The notes: generated by a model from the sequence alone, not told the origin. DNA of 64,000 nucleotides from Paragemmobacter straminiformis (GCF_014243445.1 NZ_JACLQD010000003.1:434001-498000); one strand, 5' to 3'; positions 53,285 through 62,193 are shown, counted from the stretch's first letter. Made by a program: numbers and translations.

Positions 53285-54216
53285 GAGGCGTCCTCGAAAG
53301 GCCAGTCGCCGGCGGCGAAGGCGGTTATGGCGGCGGTGATGCGGGCGAAACTGGCGGCGGCGCGGGGCACCGTGGCGCGGGCGCGCAGGTAGCCGTGGAC
53401 AAGGCCCGTTTCGGTGACGGAACGGGCTTTGCCGCCCGCGGCCCTGAGTGCTGCGGCATAGGCATGGGCATCATCGGCAAGCGGGTCGCATTCGGCGGCG
53501 ATGGCGAGGGTTGGCGGCAAGCCGCTGAAATCGCTGTCGGAAAGCGGAGCGAAGCTTGGGTCGGGCGGCGGCTCGGCCCCTGCGTGGCGGGTGCGGGCGT
53601 AGAAGAGAACGTCATCGCGCGTCAGCATCGGGGCCTGCGCGTGGGTCAGGTAGCTGCCCGCGTTCCGGTTGCCGCCAAGGCCGGGGTAGATGAGGATTTG
53701 TCCCGCAATGCCAAGGGCTTGGTTGCGGCCCACGGCCTGTGCCGTGGCGGCGGCGAGGTTGCCGCCCGCGCTGTCTCCGGCAAGGATCAGGGGGGCGGGA
53801 AGTTCGGCGGCGATGGCGCCCGTGGCGGCGACGGCATCGTCGAAAGCGGCGGGGTGGGGGTGTTCGGGGCAAAGGCGGTAGTCGACAGAAACCACGTGAA
53901 ATCCGGTGGTTGCACGGATTTCGGCGCAGATGTCGTCGTGGCTGTGAAGGCCGCCGACGACGAATCCGCCGCCGTGGAAGTAGACGACTGTTGCCTTCGC
54001 TCCGGGGTAGTGGCGGCAGGGGACGCCGCCGAAGGTGCGGTCGGTGGCGGTGACGCCTGCGGGGTAGCCGCGATGGAAGGCGCTGCACATCCGGTCATAG
54101 ATCGCGCGCTGTTCCGCGATGGAAAGTGTAGCCGTATCAGGGGGATAGGCCGCATCTGTGGTGCGGATGAAGGCCCATGTCGCGGCGTCGATAAGGGTGG
54201 GGTAATCGGGTGTCAT
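53281..54216 (-). CDS. Alpha/beta hydrolase, hormone-sensitive-lipase (family IV) type
   Basis: 311 residues. The oxyanion motif is YFHGGGFVVGG, the nucleophile is in LAGDSAGGNLA, the acid is in ECDPLADDAHAY and the catalytic histidine is in GLVHGYLR. This is the full HSL/bacterial family IV esterase set, acting on short acyl esters. No signal peptide. It is the first gene of a pair with the class II aldolase. Confidence 0.9.
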   Translation of the reverse strand: MTPDYPTLIDAATWAFIRTTDAAYPPDTATLSIAEQRAIYDRMCSAFHRGYPAGVTATDRTFGGVPCRHYPGAKATVVYFHGGGFVVGGLHSHDDICAEIRATTGFHVVSVDYRLCPEHPHPAAFDDAVAATGAIAAELPAPLILAGDSAGGNLAAATAQAVGRNQALGIAGQILIYPGLGGNRNAGSYLTHAQAPMLTRDDVLFYARTRHAGAEPPPDPSFAPLSDSDFSGLPPTLAIAAECDPLADDAHAYAAALRAAGGKARSVTETGLVHGYLRARATVPRAAASFARITAAITAFAAGDWPFEDAS

Positions 54217-54285
54217 GGGGGCAGTCTGGGCGGAGAAACCCCCCGCTGCTACCGTTTTGGCGACCCTGCGGATGTCGGGAATGAC

Positions 54286-54315
54286 AAAGGGCGCGGCCTT
54301 TCGGACGCGCCCTTT
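54286..54315 (-). terminator. Terminator of the cold-shock gene
   Basis: A 10-bp stem of AAAGGGCGCG (54286-54295) and CGCGCCCTTT (54306-54315) lies 21 bp beyond the csp stop codon on the minus strand. The symmetric T/A tails could also serve the other strand. Confidence 0.7.
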
Positions 54316-54336
54316 GCGATCTGTGGATTAACGAAA

Positions 54337-54543
54337 TCAGGCCAGCGCGAGGTTGGTCGCCGATTCGCGGCCATCGCGGCCTGCTTCGATGTCGAAGGTC
54401 ACGGCTTGGCCGTCTTTCAGGCCACGCAGGCCTGCACGTTCCAGAGCGGTGATGTGGACGAACACGTCCTTCTTGCCGCCTTCCGGGGCAATGAAGCCGT
54501 AGCCTTTGGTTTCATTGAACCATTTCACGGTGCCCTTGGCCAT
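54337..54543 (-). CDS. Cold-shock protein (CspA family)
   Basis: A 68-residue single cold-shock domain. RNP1 is KGYGFI and RNP2 is VFVHI. It begins [18 protein letters not shown]. It binds single-stranded RNA/DNA as an RNA chaperone. ATG 54543 is preceded by AGGAG; an extended frame to 54576 is non-homologous. The 5' leader from the predicted promoter is about 115 nt with hairpins, as expected for thermoregulated csp mRNAs. Confidence 0.95.
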   Translation of the reverse strand: MAKGTVKWFNETKGYGFIAPEGGKKDVFVHITALERAGLRGLKDGQAVTFDIEAGRDGRESATNLALA

Positions 54544-54666
54544 CGTGAAGTCTCCTGTCAAATCTGCCGCCCGCACTTTGCGGCGGCCTGGCCCCGTCAG
54601 CCTGGTCGATGCTGGCGCCGGTGAAACCGGTAGACAGAAGTCGAGTAGAGTTAACGTCGCAACGGG

Positions 54667-54695
54667 GATATGAGCACGGAAAAATCAAAAATCAA
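54667..54695 (-). promoter_or_regulatory. Candidate promoter of the cold-shock gene
   Basis: On the minus strand: TTGATT (54695-54690), 17-nt spacer, CATATC (54672-54667). It gives a 5' leader of about 115 nt. The region is distinctly A+T-rich. Confidence 0.45.
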
Positions 54696-54925
54696 GGAAT
54701 TTTGCGCGATTTACCTGCGCCGCGCCCCGTCTGGGTGATGGATGTAACGATACATGCCATAGTTGCCATTTGCTTGGGCAAAAGGGGCGAAGCCGGATGC
54801 ACAGGCGATGCAGATGCGTTGCACGGCGCGTTAAGGGACCGGTAACCCCGCCTCGCCCCCGCCCGGGCCGTGGGGAACGATGCCGAAAGGGGCGGGGTTC
54901 CGGCCATCGGAAGCGGGCGGGATGA

Positions 54926-54949
54926 CGCCCCGCCGCGATGGGCGGGGCG
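54926..54949 (-). terminator. GC-rich stem-loop downstream of the first VCBS/RTX gene
   Basis: CGCCCCGCC (54926-54934) pairs with GGCGGGGCG (54941-54949). It lies 12 bp beyond the stop codon on the minus strand. It lacks a T-run, so termination may be weak or Rho-dependent. Confidence 0.45.
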
Positions 54950-54961
54950 CAGGCCGGATTT

Positions 54962-57757
54962 CTAAAGGCCCAAGTAGGGCGGCTGGAGGTCGGGGGGATT
55001 GTCGAAGATGACATTCGACTCGGTCAGCGATGTCGTCACGACCTTGACCCAGAATTCGGCAGTCGTGGTGTCGCCGTCGTTATCGGCGGCCAAGGTGATG
55101 GTGCCATCGCCGTTGTCGATGGTCCAGACGCCATGCGCGGTTGCGGTCGTGCCGCCCCAGACAAGTCGCTGTGTGAACTGCAGCGTGGAATCCGCGTCGA
55201 TGCGCGTCAGGTTGATCTTGTCGTCCTCAAAGACGAAACCCGATTTGAAATCGGTGATAAGGTCGCCGCGGTCGTCGGCTTTGATGAAGACGAACATATC
55301 GCTCCCTTCGCCGCCGCTTAGCGTATCTGCCCCGGTGTCGCCAAAGAGCGTATCCTTGCCAGTGCCGCCGCTGAGGCTGTCGCTGCCGGACCCGCTGCGC
55401 AGCCAATCGTTGCCTGCACCGCCGTCAATCCGGTCATTGCCCGCGCTGCTGACAATCGCGTCATTGCCATCATTGCCATAAATCGAGTCGTCGGCGCGGC
55501 CCCCGACGACGGAGTCGTTGCCGGGGCCGGCATTGTAGAAGTCCGTCCCCCCATCGGGGAGGATGACATTATCGCTTCCAACGGTGGAGGATGGGGCGGT
55601 GACGTCGTTCGTGCCAAGGCGGTCGGAAAAATCCGGCGCCGAGCTGGGACCGAGCAGCGTCAGGTTCGGCTGCGGGGGCGGCGGCGGGGCGATATCGGCC
55701 ATGCCCTTGACGGTGACGTTGATCGTATGGGCGGTGCCGTCGGCCGAGGTGACGACGAGCGAGTCGAGCTTGCTGTCGGTTGCCCCCAGCGCCTGAACCG
55801 CCGCCGAGGCATTGTCGAGCGTGTAGCTCCACGCGCCTGTCTGCGCATCGAATGTGAAGTGGCCGTATTGGCCTGCAAGCGCGGTTTCGGCGTGTGCCTT
55901 GAAGATGGCTTCGCCGCTGTCCCTGTCGGTGACCGAAAGGATCCCGCCCGTCGCGGTGCTGCCGTCTTCGACGACGACGCCTTTGGTGTTGCTGTTCGTG
56001 ATGACGGCGGCATCGTTGGCGCCTGTCAGGGTGATGCTGACGGTCTGGTAGACATCGTCGCCCGCCTTGTCGGTGACAAGGATGCCGTATTCCAGCACCT
56101 TCTTTTCGCCCGCCGCCAAGGCCTGAACGGCCGCTGCGGCCTTGTTCAGAACAAAGGTCCAGCGCCCTGCATTGTCGATCGAGAAACTGCCGTATTGCGT
56201 GTTTTCGGGCAGGGCCGGAGTGGCGGCAAAGGTCAGCACGTCGCCGCGGTCGATATCGCTGGCGTTGATCTTGCCAGAGGAGATGAAGGGTCTTGCATCT
56301 TCGGTCAGGGCGCCCGTGGTGGTCGAGGTGCCGATCTGCGGCGCGTCGTTCGTGCCTGTGATGGTGACGGAGACGACCTGCTTTGCAAGGCCGCCTTTGT
56401 TGTCGGCCACCAGCACGGTGTAGGTGAGTATCTTTTGCTCGCCGTTGGCAAGCGCCTGCACCGCCTTGCTGGCGTTGTTCAGTTCGAACACCCAGCGGCC
56501 CGTTTGGTCGACCGTGAAGTCGCCAAAGGCTGCGACCGTGGATTTCACGGGGGCGACGGAAAAGGCGAGCTTGTCGGTCAGATCGGCATCCGCAGCGACG
56601 ATCTGGCCGGCGGCCTGGGTGGTGGGGGAACCTTCGTCGACGAAACCGGCCTTTTGCGCGCTTGTGATGGTGGGCGCGTCGTTGGTGCCGGTCAGCGTGA
56701 CGGTGACGGTTTTCTGTGCCGTGGACCCCAGATCGTCGGTGACGGTGACGGTGTAGGAGAGAACCTTGACCTCGCCCTTGGCCAGCCCCTGCACTTCGGG
56801 GCTGGCCTTGGCGAGTGTGAAGGTCCACTTGCCTGTCGCATCGACGGTCATGGTGCCGTATTTCGGGGCGTCTTCGGTGATCGGGGTGGCTGCAAAGGTC
56901 AGGATCGTGCCGTGGTCGGCATCGGTTGCGGTGATCTTGCCGGTTGCGGTGGCGGCCTTGCCGTCTTCGGTCAGCGCGCCGGCGGTCCGTGCGCTGGTGA
57001 TGACGGGGGCGTCATTGGTGCCGGTTATGGTGACGCTGAGGGTTTGGGTCGCGGTGCCGCCTTTGCCGTCGGATACGGTGACGGGGTAGTCGAGGGTTTT
57101 GAGCTCTCCGGCCGTAAGGGATTGGACCGCGGGGCTGGTGGTTTTGAGCGCATAGCTCCACGCGCCGTTCTTCTGCACGGTCAGCGTGCCGAAGAGGTCG
57201 GATTTGCTGCCCGAAAAGGCAAGGGCGGTGCCGAGGTCAGGGTCGGTCGCGGTGAGTTGGCCTGCGGCGGTGGTTGGCCCGGAATCCTCGGTCAGGGCGA
57301 GGCTGCGGATGGCCGAGGTGATGACCGGCGCGTCGTTGGTGCCGGTGAGGGTGAACTGCGCCTGTGCGAGGCCGAGCGTGCCATCGGCAAGCAGGATCGT
57401 GTAGTAGAAGCTGTCGGTGATCTTGTCGCCCGCGTTCAGGGCCTGAATGTTGCCCGCGTATTTCGCAAGGGCGCCGGCAAGATCGACCTCGACCTTGCCG
57501 TTCACGATGCGGATCAGGTTGCCGCCTGCGCTGCGTTCCCAGTCGCTGCCGATGTCGGAGGTTTTGAGGGTGTCGATGGTCGCGGTGCTGCCGATCGACC
57601 AGAGGGTATTGCCCGCGCCGCCGACATCGTTCGCAAGGACATCGAGCGTGAGGATCGTGCCCGAGGCAAGGGCTGCGCCATCTTCGGTCAGCGCGAAGCT
57701 GTCGGCGGCGGCATCGGTTCCGGTGGAAAATGTCAGGGAGGGGACAATGGCGGTCAT
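54962..57757 (-). CDS. VCBS-repeat/RTX calcium-binding large protein, 931 residues
   Basis: A probable type I-secreted or surface adhesin-like protein. Residues 1-145 are a distinctive N-terminal domain. Five VCBS repeats follow at about 145-251, 252-362, 363-473, 474-583 and 584-690, most ending in GTNDAP. A PPPPPQP linker (691-697) leads to RTX nonapeptides (740-820: GPGNDS, GGAGNDWL, GGTGKDTLFGDTGADTL, GGEGSDMF) that should bind calcium. The C terminus (DRGDLITDFKSG ... NLTRIDADS) resembles the uncleaved type I secretion region of RTX proteins. No N-terminal signal peptide. It is a paralogue of the next gene. No type I secretion genes are in the window. Confidence 0.88.
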   Translation of the reverse strand: MTAIVPSLTFSTGTDAAADSFALTEDGAALASGTILTLDVLANDVGGAGNTLWSIGSTATIDTLKTSDIGSDWERSAGGNLIRIVNGKVEVDLAGALAKYAGNIQALNAGDKITDSFYYTILLADGTLGLAQAQFTLTGTNDAPVITSAIRSLALTEDSGPTTAAGQLTATDPDLGTALAFSGSKSDLFGTLTVQKNGAWSYALKTTSPAVQSLTAGELKTLDYPVTVSDGKGGTATQTLSVTITGTNDAPVITSARTAGALTEDGKAATATGKITATDADHGTILTFAATPITEDAPKYGTMTVDATGKWTFTLAKASPEVQGLAKGEVKVLSYTVTVTDDLGSTAQKTVTVTLTGTNDAPTITSAQKAGFVDEGSPTTQAAGQIVAADADLTDKLAFSVAPVKSTVAAFGDFTVDQTGRWVFELNNASKAVQALANGEQKILTYTVLVADNKGGLAKQVVSVTITGTNDAPQIGTSTTTGALTEDARPFISSGKINASDIDRGDVLTFAATPALPENTQYGSFSIDNAGRWTFVLNKAAAAVQALAAGEKKVLEYGILVTDKAGDDVYQTVSITLTGANDAAVITNSNTKGVVVEDGSTATGGILSVTDRDSGEAIFKAHAETALAGQYGHFTFDAQTGAWSYTLDNASAAVQALGATDSKLDSLVVTSADGTAHTINVTVKGMADIAPPPPPQPNLTLLGPSSAPDFSDRLGTNDVTAPSSTVGSDNVILPDGGTDFYNAGPGNDSVVGGRADDSIYGNDGNDAIVSSAGNDRIDGGAGNDWLRSGSGSDSLSGGTGKDTLFGDTGADTLSGGEGSDMFVFIKADDRGDLITDFKSGFVFEDDKINLTRIDADSTLQFTQRLVWGGTTATAHGVWTIDNGDGTITLAADNDGDTTTAEFWVKVVTTSLTESNVIFDNPPDLQPPYLGL

Positions 57758-57823
57758 GGAGACTGGTCCTGTTGATACTGGTTAAATCATGATCCCGCCC
57801 CGGTACATTCGGGGCTGACAGGA

Positions 57824-57853
57824 AGTGTAGGGTTTTCGGGGAATTTGAGTCAA
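57824..57853 (-). promoter_or_regulatory. Candidate promoter of the 931-residue VCBS/RTX gene
   Basis: On the minus strand: TTGACT (57853-57848), 18-nt spacer, TACACT (57829-57824), about 67 bp before the ATG. A GCCCCG/CGGGGC hairpin (57797-57815) lies in the resulting leader. Match to consensus is good. Confidence 0.5.
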
Positions 57854-58068
57854 TTTAATTTCGGGATTTTGGCTTTTCCGTTAAATGCCTATTTTATTTC
57901 AAGTATATGATATTGTTTGATTTTATATCGTTCATGAATGCGCTTTCGTTGACGGACCGTAAAATATCGGTTTCCTTCCGGTGATCTGTCGTGCGGTTTA
58001 TTTATTTGCCCTTCGGGTGAATTAATTACCGTTAAAATCAGGTATCCTCGGCAATCGTGACAAAGACG

Positions 58069-58096
58069 AAAGGCCCCGCCGTCGGGCGGGGCCTTT
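58069..58096 (-). terminator. Terminator of the 1324-residue VCBS/RTX gene
   Basis: A 12-bp perfect stem, AAAGGCCCCGCC (58069-58080) and GGCGGGGCCTTT (58085-58096), loop GTCG, 20 bp after the stop codon, followed on the minus strand by CGTCTTTG. Confidence 0.75.
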
Positions 58097-58115
58097 GGTG
58101 GTCTTGGGGCGACGG

Positions 58116-61100
58116 TCAGAGGATGAAATCGCTCGCCGTGAAGGAGGTGCCGTTCACGGTGAACCAGAGTTCCGCCGTATCGGTGTTGCCGTCGGTATCG
58201 GCATAGACGGTCGAGGTCGAGGCGTCGGCCACATACCAGAGGCCGTTTGCCGTCTTGCTGGTGCCGCCCCAGGTGAAGGCCTGATCGCCCGCTGCGATGG
58301 CGTTGACGTCGATGGCCGAGACGTCGATCTTGTCGGTGCCCGAGGTCTTGAAATCGGTGATGCTGTCGCCCCGATCCGAAGTCGACAGGAAGATGAAGCG
58401 GTCGTCGCCCGAGCTTCCCGTCAGCGTATCGGCCCCAAAACCGCCGATGAGGGAGTCGTTGCCGCTGCCCCCGTTCAGCGCGTCGTTGTTCGAGCCACCA
58501 TAGAGCGAGTCGCCATCGCCGGACCCGATCAGCGAGTCGTTTCCTGCGCCGCCGTAGAGAGTGTCAAAGCCCGGCCCGCCATCGACCGTATCGGCCCCGT
58601 TGCGGGCAAAGACGGTGTCATCCCCGCCCAATGCCGAGATGTTGTCGGCCGAACTGGTACCTTTGATATTGTTGCCAAAGTTATTCGGTGTTTCGGGGAA
58701 GCCCGAGCCGTTCGGGTCGTTCGGATCTTGGTTGGTGGTGTCGACCGCGCCAAGGGTAGAGGGGGTCTGCGAAACCTCGTCCGCGCCGTTGATCGTGACG
58801 ACGATGTCCTTGGTTGCCGTGCCGTCGAGCGAGGAGACGGTGAGCTTGTCTTGCAGCGAGGCGCCGGTGTTCAGCGCCTGCACCGCCGTGCTGGCGTTGT
58901 TCAGGGCATAGGTCCATTCGCCGTTGGCGGTGTTGAAGGTGAAGGTGCCGTAGGTGCCGGTGAGGCTTGTCGGGGCGCGGAAGGCGGCCTCGTCGTGGTC
59001 GACGTCGGTGACCGTCACTTTCCCGTTGGCCGTCAATGTGCCGTCTTCCGTGACCGATCCGGTCGACACGCCGCCGATGGCCGCCGCATCGTTCACGCCT
59101 GTGATGTTGACCGTTACGGTCTGGATGACGGCGCCCCCGTTCGTGTCATAGGCCACGATGTTGAAGGTTTCGACATCGGTTTCACCCGCGTGAAGCGACT
59201 GCACCGACGACGGGTTGACCTGATAGCTCCATGCGCCGTTGTTGCTGACCGAGATCGAGCTGAACTTGTCAGCGACGGGCATCCCCGAGAGGCCATAGGT
59301 GACGGCATCGCCATCGACATCGGTTGCCTGCACCTGACCGGAAACGGAAAGCTGGTCTTCGGTCATAGAGACCGTCGGGGCAGCGGCCGTGAACACGGGC
59401 TTGTCATTGGTGCCGGTGATGGTGACCGTGACGTCCTGCGTTGCGGTTGCGCCTTTGTCGTCCTTCACGGTGACGGTGAAGGTTTCCGTCTGGGTCTCGC
59501 CCTGTGCAAGGTTCTGGTGGGCGGCGTTGTCGAGCGAATAGGTCCACTGGCCTGTGGCGGCATCGACGGCGAAGGCGCCGTAGGTGCCGGTGGCGTTGCC
59601 GCTGAAGGACTGCGTCGCGCCGGTATCGACATCGGTCGCGGTGACGGTGCCGGTTGCGGTCAGCGTGCCATCTTCGGCCACCGCGCCCGTTTGGGCGGAC
59701 GAGGTGATGACGGGGGCGTCATTGGTGCCGGTGATGGTGACCTTGACGTCCTGCGTTGCGGTTGCGCCATGCTCGTCCTTCACGGTGACAGTGAAGGTTT
59801 CCGTCTTGGTGTCGCCCTGTGCAAGGTTCTGGTGGGCGGCGTTGTCGAGCGTATAGGTCCACTTGCCTGTGGCGGCATCGACGGCGAAGGCGCCGTAGGT
59901 GCCGGTGGCGTTGCCGCTGAAGGACTGCGTCGCGCCGGTATCGACATCGGTCGCGGTGACGGTGCCGGATGCGGTCAGCGTGCCATCTTCGGCCACCGCG
60001 CCCGCTTGGGCGGAGGAGGTGATGACGGGGGCGTCATTGGTGCCGGTGATGGTGACCTTGACGTCCTGCGTTGCGGTTGCGCCTTTGTCGTCCTTCACGG
60101 TGACGGTGAAGGTTTCCGTCTTGGTCTCGCCCTGTGCAAGGTTCTGGTGGGCGGCGTTGTCGAGCGTATAGGTCCACTGGCCTGTGGCGGCATCGACGGC
60201 GAAGGCGCCGTAGGTGCCGGTGGCGCTGCCGCTGAAAGACTGCGTCGCGCCGGTGTCGACATCGGTCGCGGTGACGGTGCCGGATGCGGTCAGCGTGCCA
60301 TCTTCGGCCACCGCGCCCGTTTGGGCGGAGGAGGTGATGACGGGGGCGTCATTGGTGCCGGTGATGGTGACCTTGACGTCCTGCGTTGCGGTTGCGCCAT
60401 GTTCATCGGTGACGGTGACGGTATAGGTCAGTTCGACCGACTTGCCCTCGGCGATCGACTGGACTGCCGCGCTGTTGTTGGACAGGGCAAAGCTCCATCC
60501 GCCGTTGCCGTCGACCGAGAAGCTGCCGTAGTCGGCGTGCCCCGCGTTCGATGCTTCGGCGCTGTAGGTCAGGGTTGCGCCGGTATCGACGTCGGTGGCG
60601 GTGATCTGGCCGGTGGCGGTGGCGGTGCCATCCTCGGCGACGTTGGCGGCCGTGTCTGCGGCAGTGATGACCGGCGCGTCGTTCGTTCCGGTGATAGTGA
60701 CCGTGACGTCCTGCGTTGCGGTCGCGCCTTTGTCGTCCTTCACGGTGACGGTATAGGTCAGTTCGACCGACGTGCCCTCGGCAAGGGTCTGGACCGCGTC
60801 GGCGCCGTTGGACAGGGCAAAGGTCCATTTGCCGGAATTGTCGACCGAGAAGCTGCCGTAGTCGGCGCTGCCTTCGGTTTGCGCGGTGGCGCTGTAGGAC
60901 AGGGTTGCGCCGGTATCGACGTCGGCGGCGGTGATCTGGCCGGTGGCGGTGGCGGTGCCATCCTCGGGCAGCGTGGCGGTCGTGTCTGCCGCGGTGATGA
61001 CCGGCGCGTCATTGGTGCCGGTGACGGTGACGGTGACCATACGGGTGGCGGTTGCGCCATGCTGGTCCGTCACGGTGACAGTGTAGATGATGGTCTTGAC

Positions 61101-62090
61101 CTGACCTTCGGCCAGTGACTGGACGGCGGCGTTGCCGTTCGCCAGGGTGAAGGTCCATTTGCCATCGTTGGCGATGTCGAAGGTGCCGAAATCGGCCGCC
61201 CCGCTGGTTCTGGTTGCGGCCGAGTAGGTCAGGATCGCGCCGTTGTCGATGTCGCTGGCGATGATCTGGCCCGAGGCGAGGGCGGTGTCGTCTTCGCCCG
61301 TGCTGCCCGAGGCGGTGGAATGGGCGCTGATGGTCGGCGCGTCATTGGTGCCGGTGATGGTGATGGTCACGTCTTGCGTGGCGGTGCCGCCATTGCCGTC
61401 CGAGACGGTGACGGGGTAGGTCAGGGTCTTGACCTCGCCCTTGGCGAGCGACTGGACGGCAGAGCCGGAGGTCTTGAGATCGAAGCTCCAGACGCCGCTT
61501 GCGTTCACCGTGAAGGTTCCGAAGCTGTCGGAGACGTTGCCCGAGAAGGACAGGCGGTCATTCGTATCGGCATCGGTCGCGGTGATCCGGCCGACGGCGC
61601 TGAAGGCGGGGCTGTCTTCGGTGAAGGCGACAGAGCGTGCGGTCGAGGTGATGACCGGCGCGTCGTTCTGGCCGGTGATGGTGAAATCGGCCTTGGCGAG
61701 GCTGAGCGTGCCGTTGGCGAGGCGGATGGTGTAGTAGAAGCTGTCGGTGATCTTTTCACCCGCGCCGAGGCCCTGCACGCTGCCGCCATAGGGAGAGAGC
61801 GCGCTGGACAGGTTCAGTTCGACCTTGCCGTTGACGATGCGCATCTGGTTGCCGCCGGCGGTCGTTTCCCATGCGCCGGAGGTGTCGGCCAACTTGAGGT
61901 TGGCAAAGAGCGCGGTATCGTCGAGCGACCAGAGCTGCTTGGCGTTGCCGCCCGCGTCATTGGCCATCACGTCGAGGGTGAGGATATTGCCGCCCGCAAG
62001 CGAGACCGTGTCTTCGTTCAGAAGGAAAAGATCGTTTGCGGCCTGCGGGGTGTTGCTGAACGAGGTCGCAGAGGGGGGGTTGGTTGCCAT
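58116..62090 (-). CDS. VCBS-repeat/RTX calcium-binding large protein, 1324 residues
   Basis: Same organisation as its neighbour but longer. An N-terminal domain (1-145) has GEKITDSFYYTIRLANGTLSLAKADFTITG, matching the paralogue almost position by position. Nine VCBS repeats follow (about 146-251, 252-362, 363-473, 474-583, 584-688, 689-793, 794-898, 899-1002, 1003-1104). RTX nonapeptides (about 1150-1230) include GGPGFDTLYGGAGNDSLIG and GGSGNDSLIGGFGADTL. The C terminus is DRGDSITDFKTSGTDKIDVSAIDVNA ..., typical of RTX exoproteins. Repeats 5-7 are nearly identical. It is probably exported by a type I system and surface-bound or released; the ligand is unknown. Confidence 0.88.
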   Translation of the reverse strand: MATNPPSATSFSNTPQAANDLFLLNEDTVSLAGGNILTLDVMANDAGGNAKQLWSLDDTALFANLKLADTSGAWETTAGGNQMRIVNGKVELNLSSALSPYGGSVQGLGAGEKITDSFYYTIRLANGTLSLAKADFTITGQNDAPVITSTARSVAFTEDSPAFSAVGRITATDADTNDRLSFSGNVSDSFGTFTVNASGVWSFDLKTSGSAVQSLAKGEVKTLTYPVTVSDGNGGTATQDVTITITGTNDAPTISAHSTASGSTGEDDTALASGQIIASDIDNGAILTYSAATRTSGAADFGTFDIANDGKWTFTLANGNAAVQSLAEGQVKTIIYTVTVTDQHGATATRMVTVTVTGTNDAPVITAADTTATLPEDGTATATGQITAADVDTGATLSYSATAQTEGSADYGSFSVDNSGKWTFALSNGADAVQTLAEGTSVELTYTVTVKDDKGATATQDVTVTITGTNDAPVITAADTAANVAEDGTATATGQITATDVDTGATLTYSAEASNAGHADYGSFSVDGNGGWSFALSNNSAAVQSIAEGKSVELTYTVTVTDEHGATATQDVKVTITGTNDAPVITSSAQTGAVAEDGTLTASGTVTATDVDTGATQSFSGSATGTYGAFAVDAATGQWTYTLDNAAHQNLAQGETKTETFTVTVKDDKGATATQDVKVTITGTNDAPVITSSAQAGAVAEDGTLTASGTVTATDVDTGATQSFSGNATGTYGAFAVDAATGKWTYTLDNAAHQNLAQGDTKTETFTVTVKDEHGATATQDVKVTITGTNDAPVITSSAQTGAVAEDGTLTATGTVTATDVDTGATQSFSGNATGTYGAFAVDAATGQWTYSLDNAAHQNLAQGETQTETFTVTVKDDKGATATQDVTVTITGTNDKPVFTAAAPTVSMTEDQLSVSGQVQATDVDGDAVTYGLSGMPVADKFSSISVSNNGAWSYQVNPSSVQSLHAGETDVETFNIVAYDTNGGAVIQTVTVNITGVNDAAAIGGVSTGSVTEDGTLTANGKVTVTDVDHDEAAFRAPTSLTGTYGTFTFNTANGEWTYALNNASTAVQALNTGASLQDKLTVSSLDGTATKDIVVTINGADEVSQTPSTLGAVDTTNQDPNDPNGSGFPETPNNFGNNIKGTSSADNISALGGDDTVFARNGADTVDGGPGFDTLYGGAGNDSLIGSGDGDSLYGGSNNDALNGGSGNDSLIGGFGADTLTGSSGDDRFIFLSTSDRGDSITDFKTSGTDKIDVSAIDVNAIAAGDQAFTWGGTSKTANGLWYVADASTSTVYADTDGNTDTAELWFTVNGTSFTASDFIL
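59397..60341. repeat. Three nearly identical 315-bp tandem repeats (VCBS repeats 5-7)
   Basis: Three exact-length units of 315 bp (105 codons each) at about 59397-59711, 59712-60026 and 60027-60341. The encoded units differ at only a handful of positions, far fewer than the other VCBS repeats of the gene. This indicates recent duplication or homogenisation by recombination. Confidence 0.85.
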
Positions 62091-62164
62091 GACTCGTACC
62101 TATGTCGATCGATAAAATTACGGTTTCTTTGTGGCGAGGCCGGGGGCAACGCCTGACCATTAAT

Positions 62165-62193
62165 GGATTAGGCACGACTTAAGGATGTGTCAA
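62165..62193 (-). promoter_or_regulatory. Candidate promoter of the 1324-residue VCBS/RTX gene
   Basis: On the minus strand: perfect TTGACA (62193-62188), 17-nt spacer, TAATCC (62170-62165), about 75 bp before the ATG at 62090. Confidence 0.5.

Larger units (their letters stand above)
54544..54961. other. 418-bp intergenic region between csp and the first VCBS/RTX gene
   Basis: It contains the csp leader and promoter in its left part (54544-54700). An ACCGGTTTCACCGG-type hairpin is near 54615-54635, and a GC-rich stem-loop is at 54926-54949. I find no further convincing gene, tRNA or repeat. Confidence 0.5.
57758..58115. other. 358-bp A+T-rich intergenic region between the two VCBS/RTX genes
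   Basis: Much lower in GC than the rest of the window, with runs such as TTTTATATCG and ATATGATATTG. It holds the promoter above, three copies of a CCGT(T)AAAT-like motif (57878-57886, 57956-57965, 58028-58038) and the terminator of the upstream gene. Long A+T-rich tracts in front of surface-protein genes are typical targets of silencers; MucR/Ros-type control is a guess. No gene is seen. Confidence 0.55.

Noticed and set aside
55727-57775. A plus-strand open frame of about 680 codons opposite the smaller VCBS/RTX gene
   Set aside because: Same reason: an antisense shadow of VCBS repeats with no independent start signal or recognisable fold.
59397-60341. CRISPR array or satellite DNA
   Set aside because: The repeats are 315 bp, contiguous, in frame and coding, with no unique spacers between them.
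58095-61118. A plus-strand open frame of about 1000 codons opposite the larger VCBS/RTX gene
   Set aside because: It is antisense to a well-supported repetitive coding region; its glycine- and aspartate-rich product mirrors the GC-rich codons of the VCBS repeats and shows no domain.
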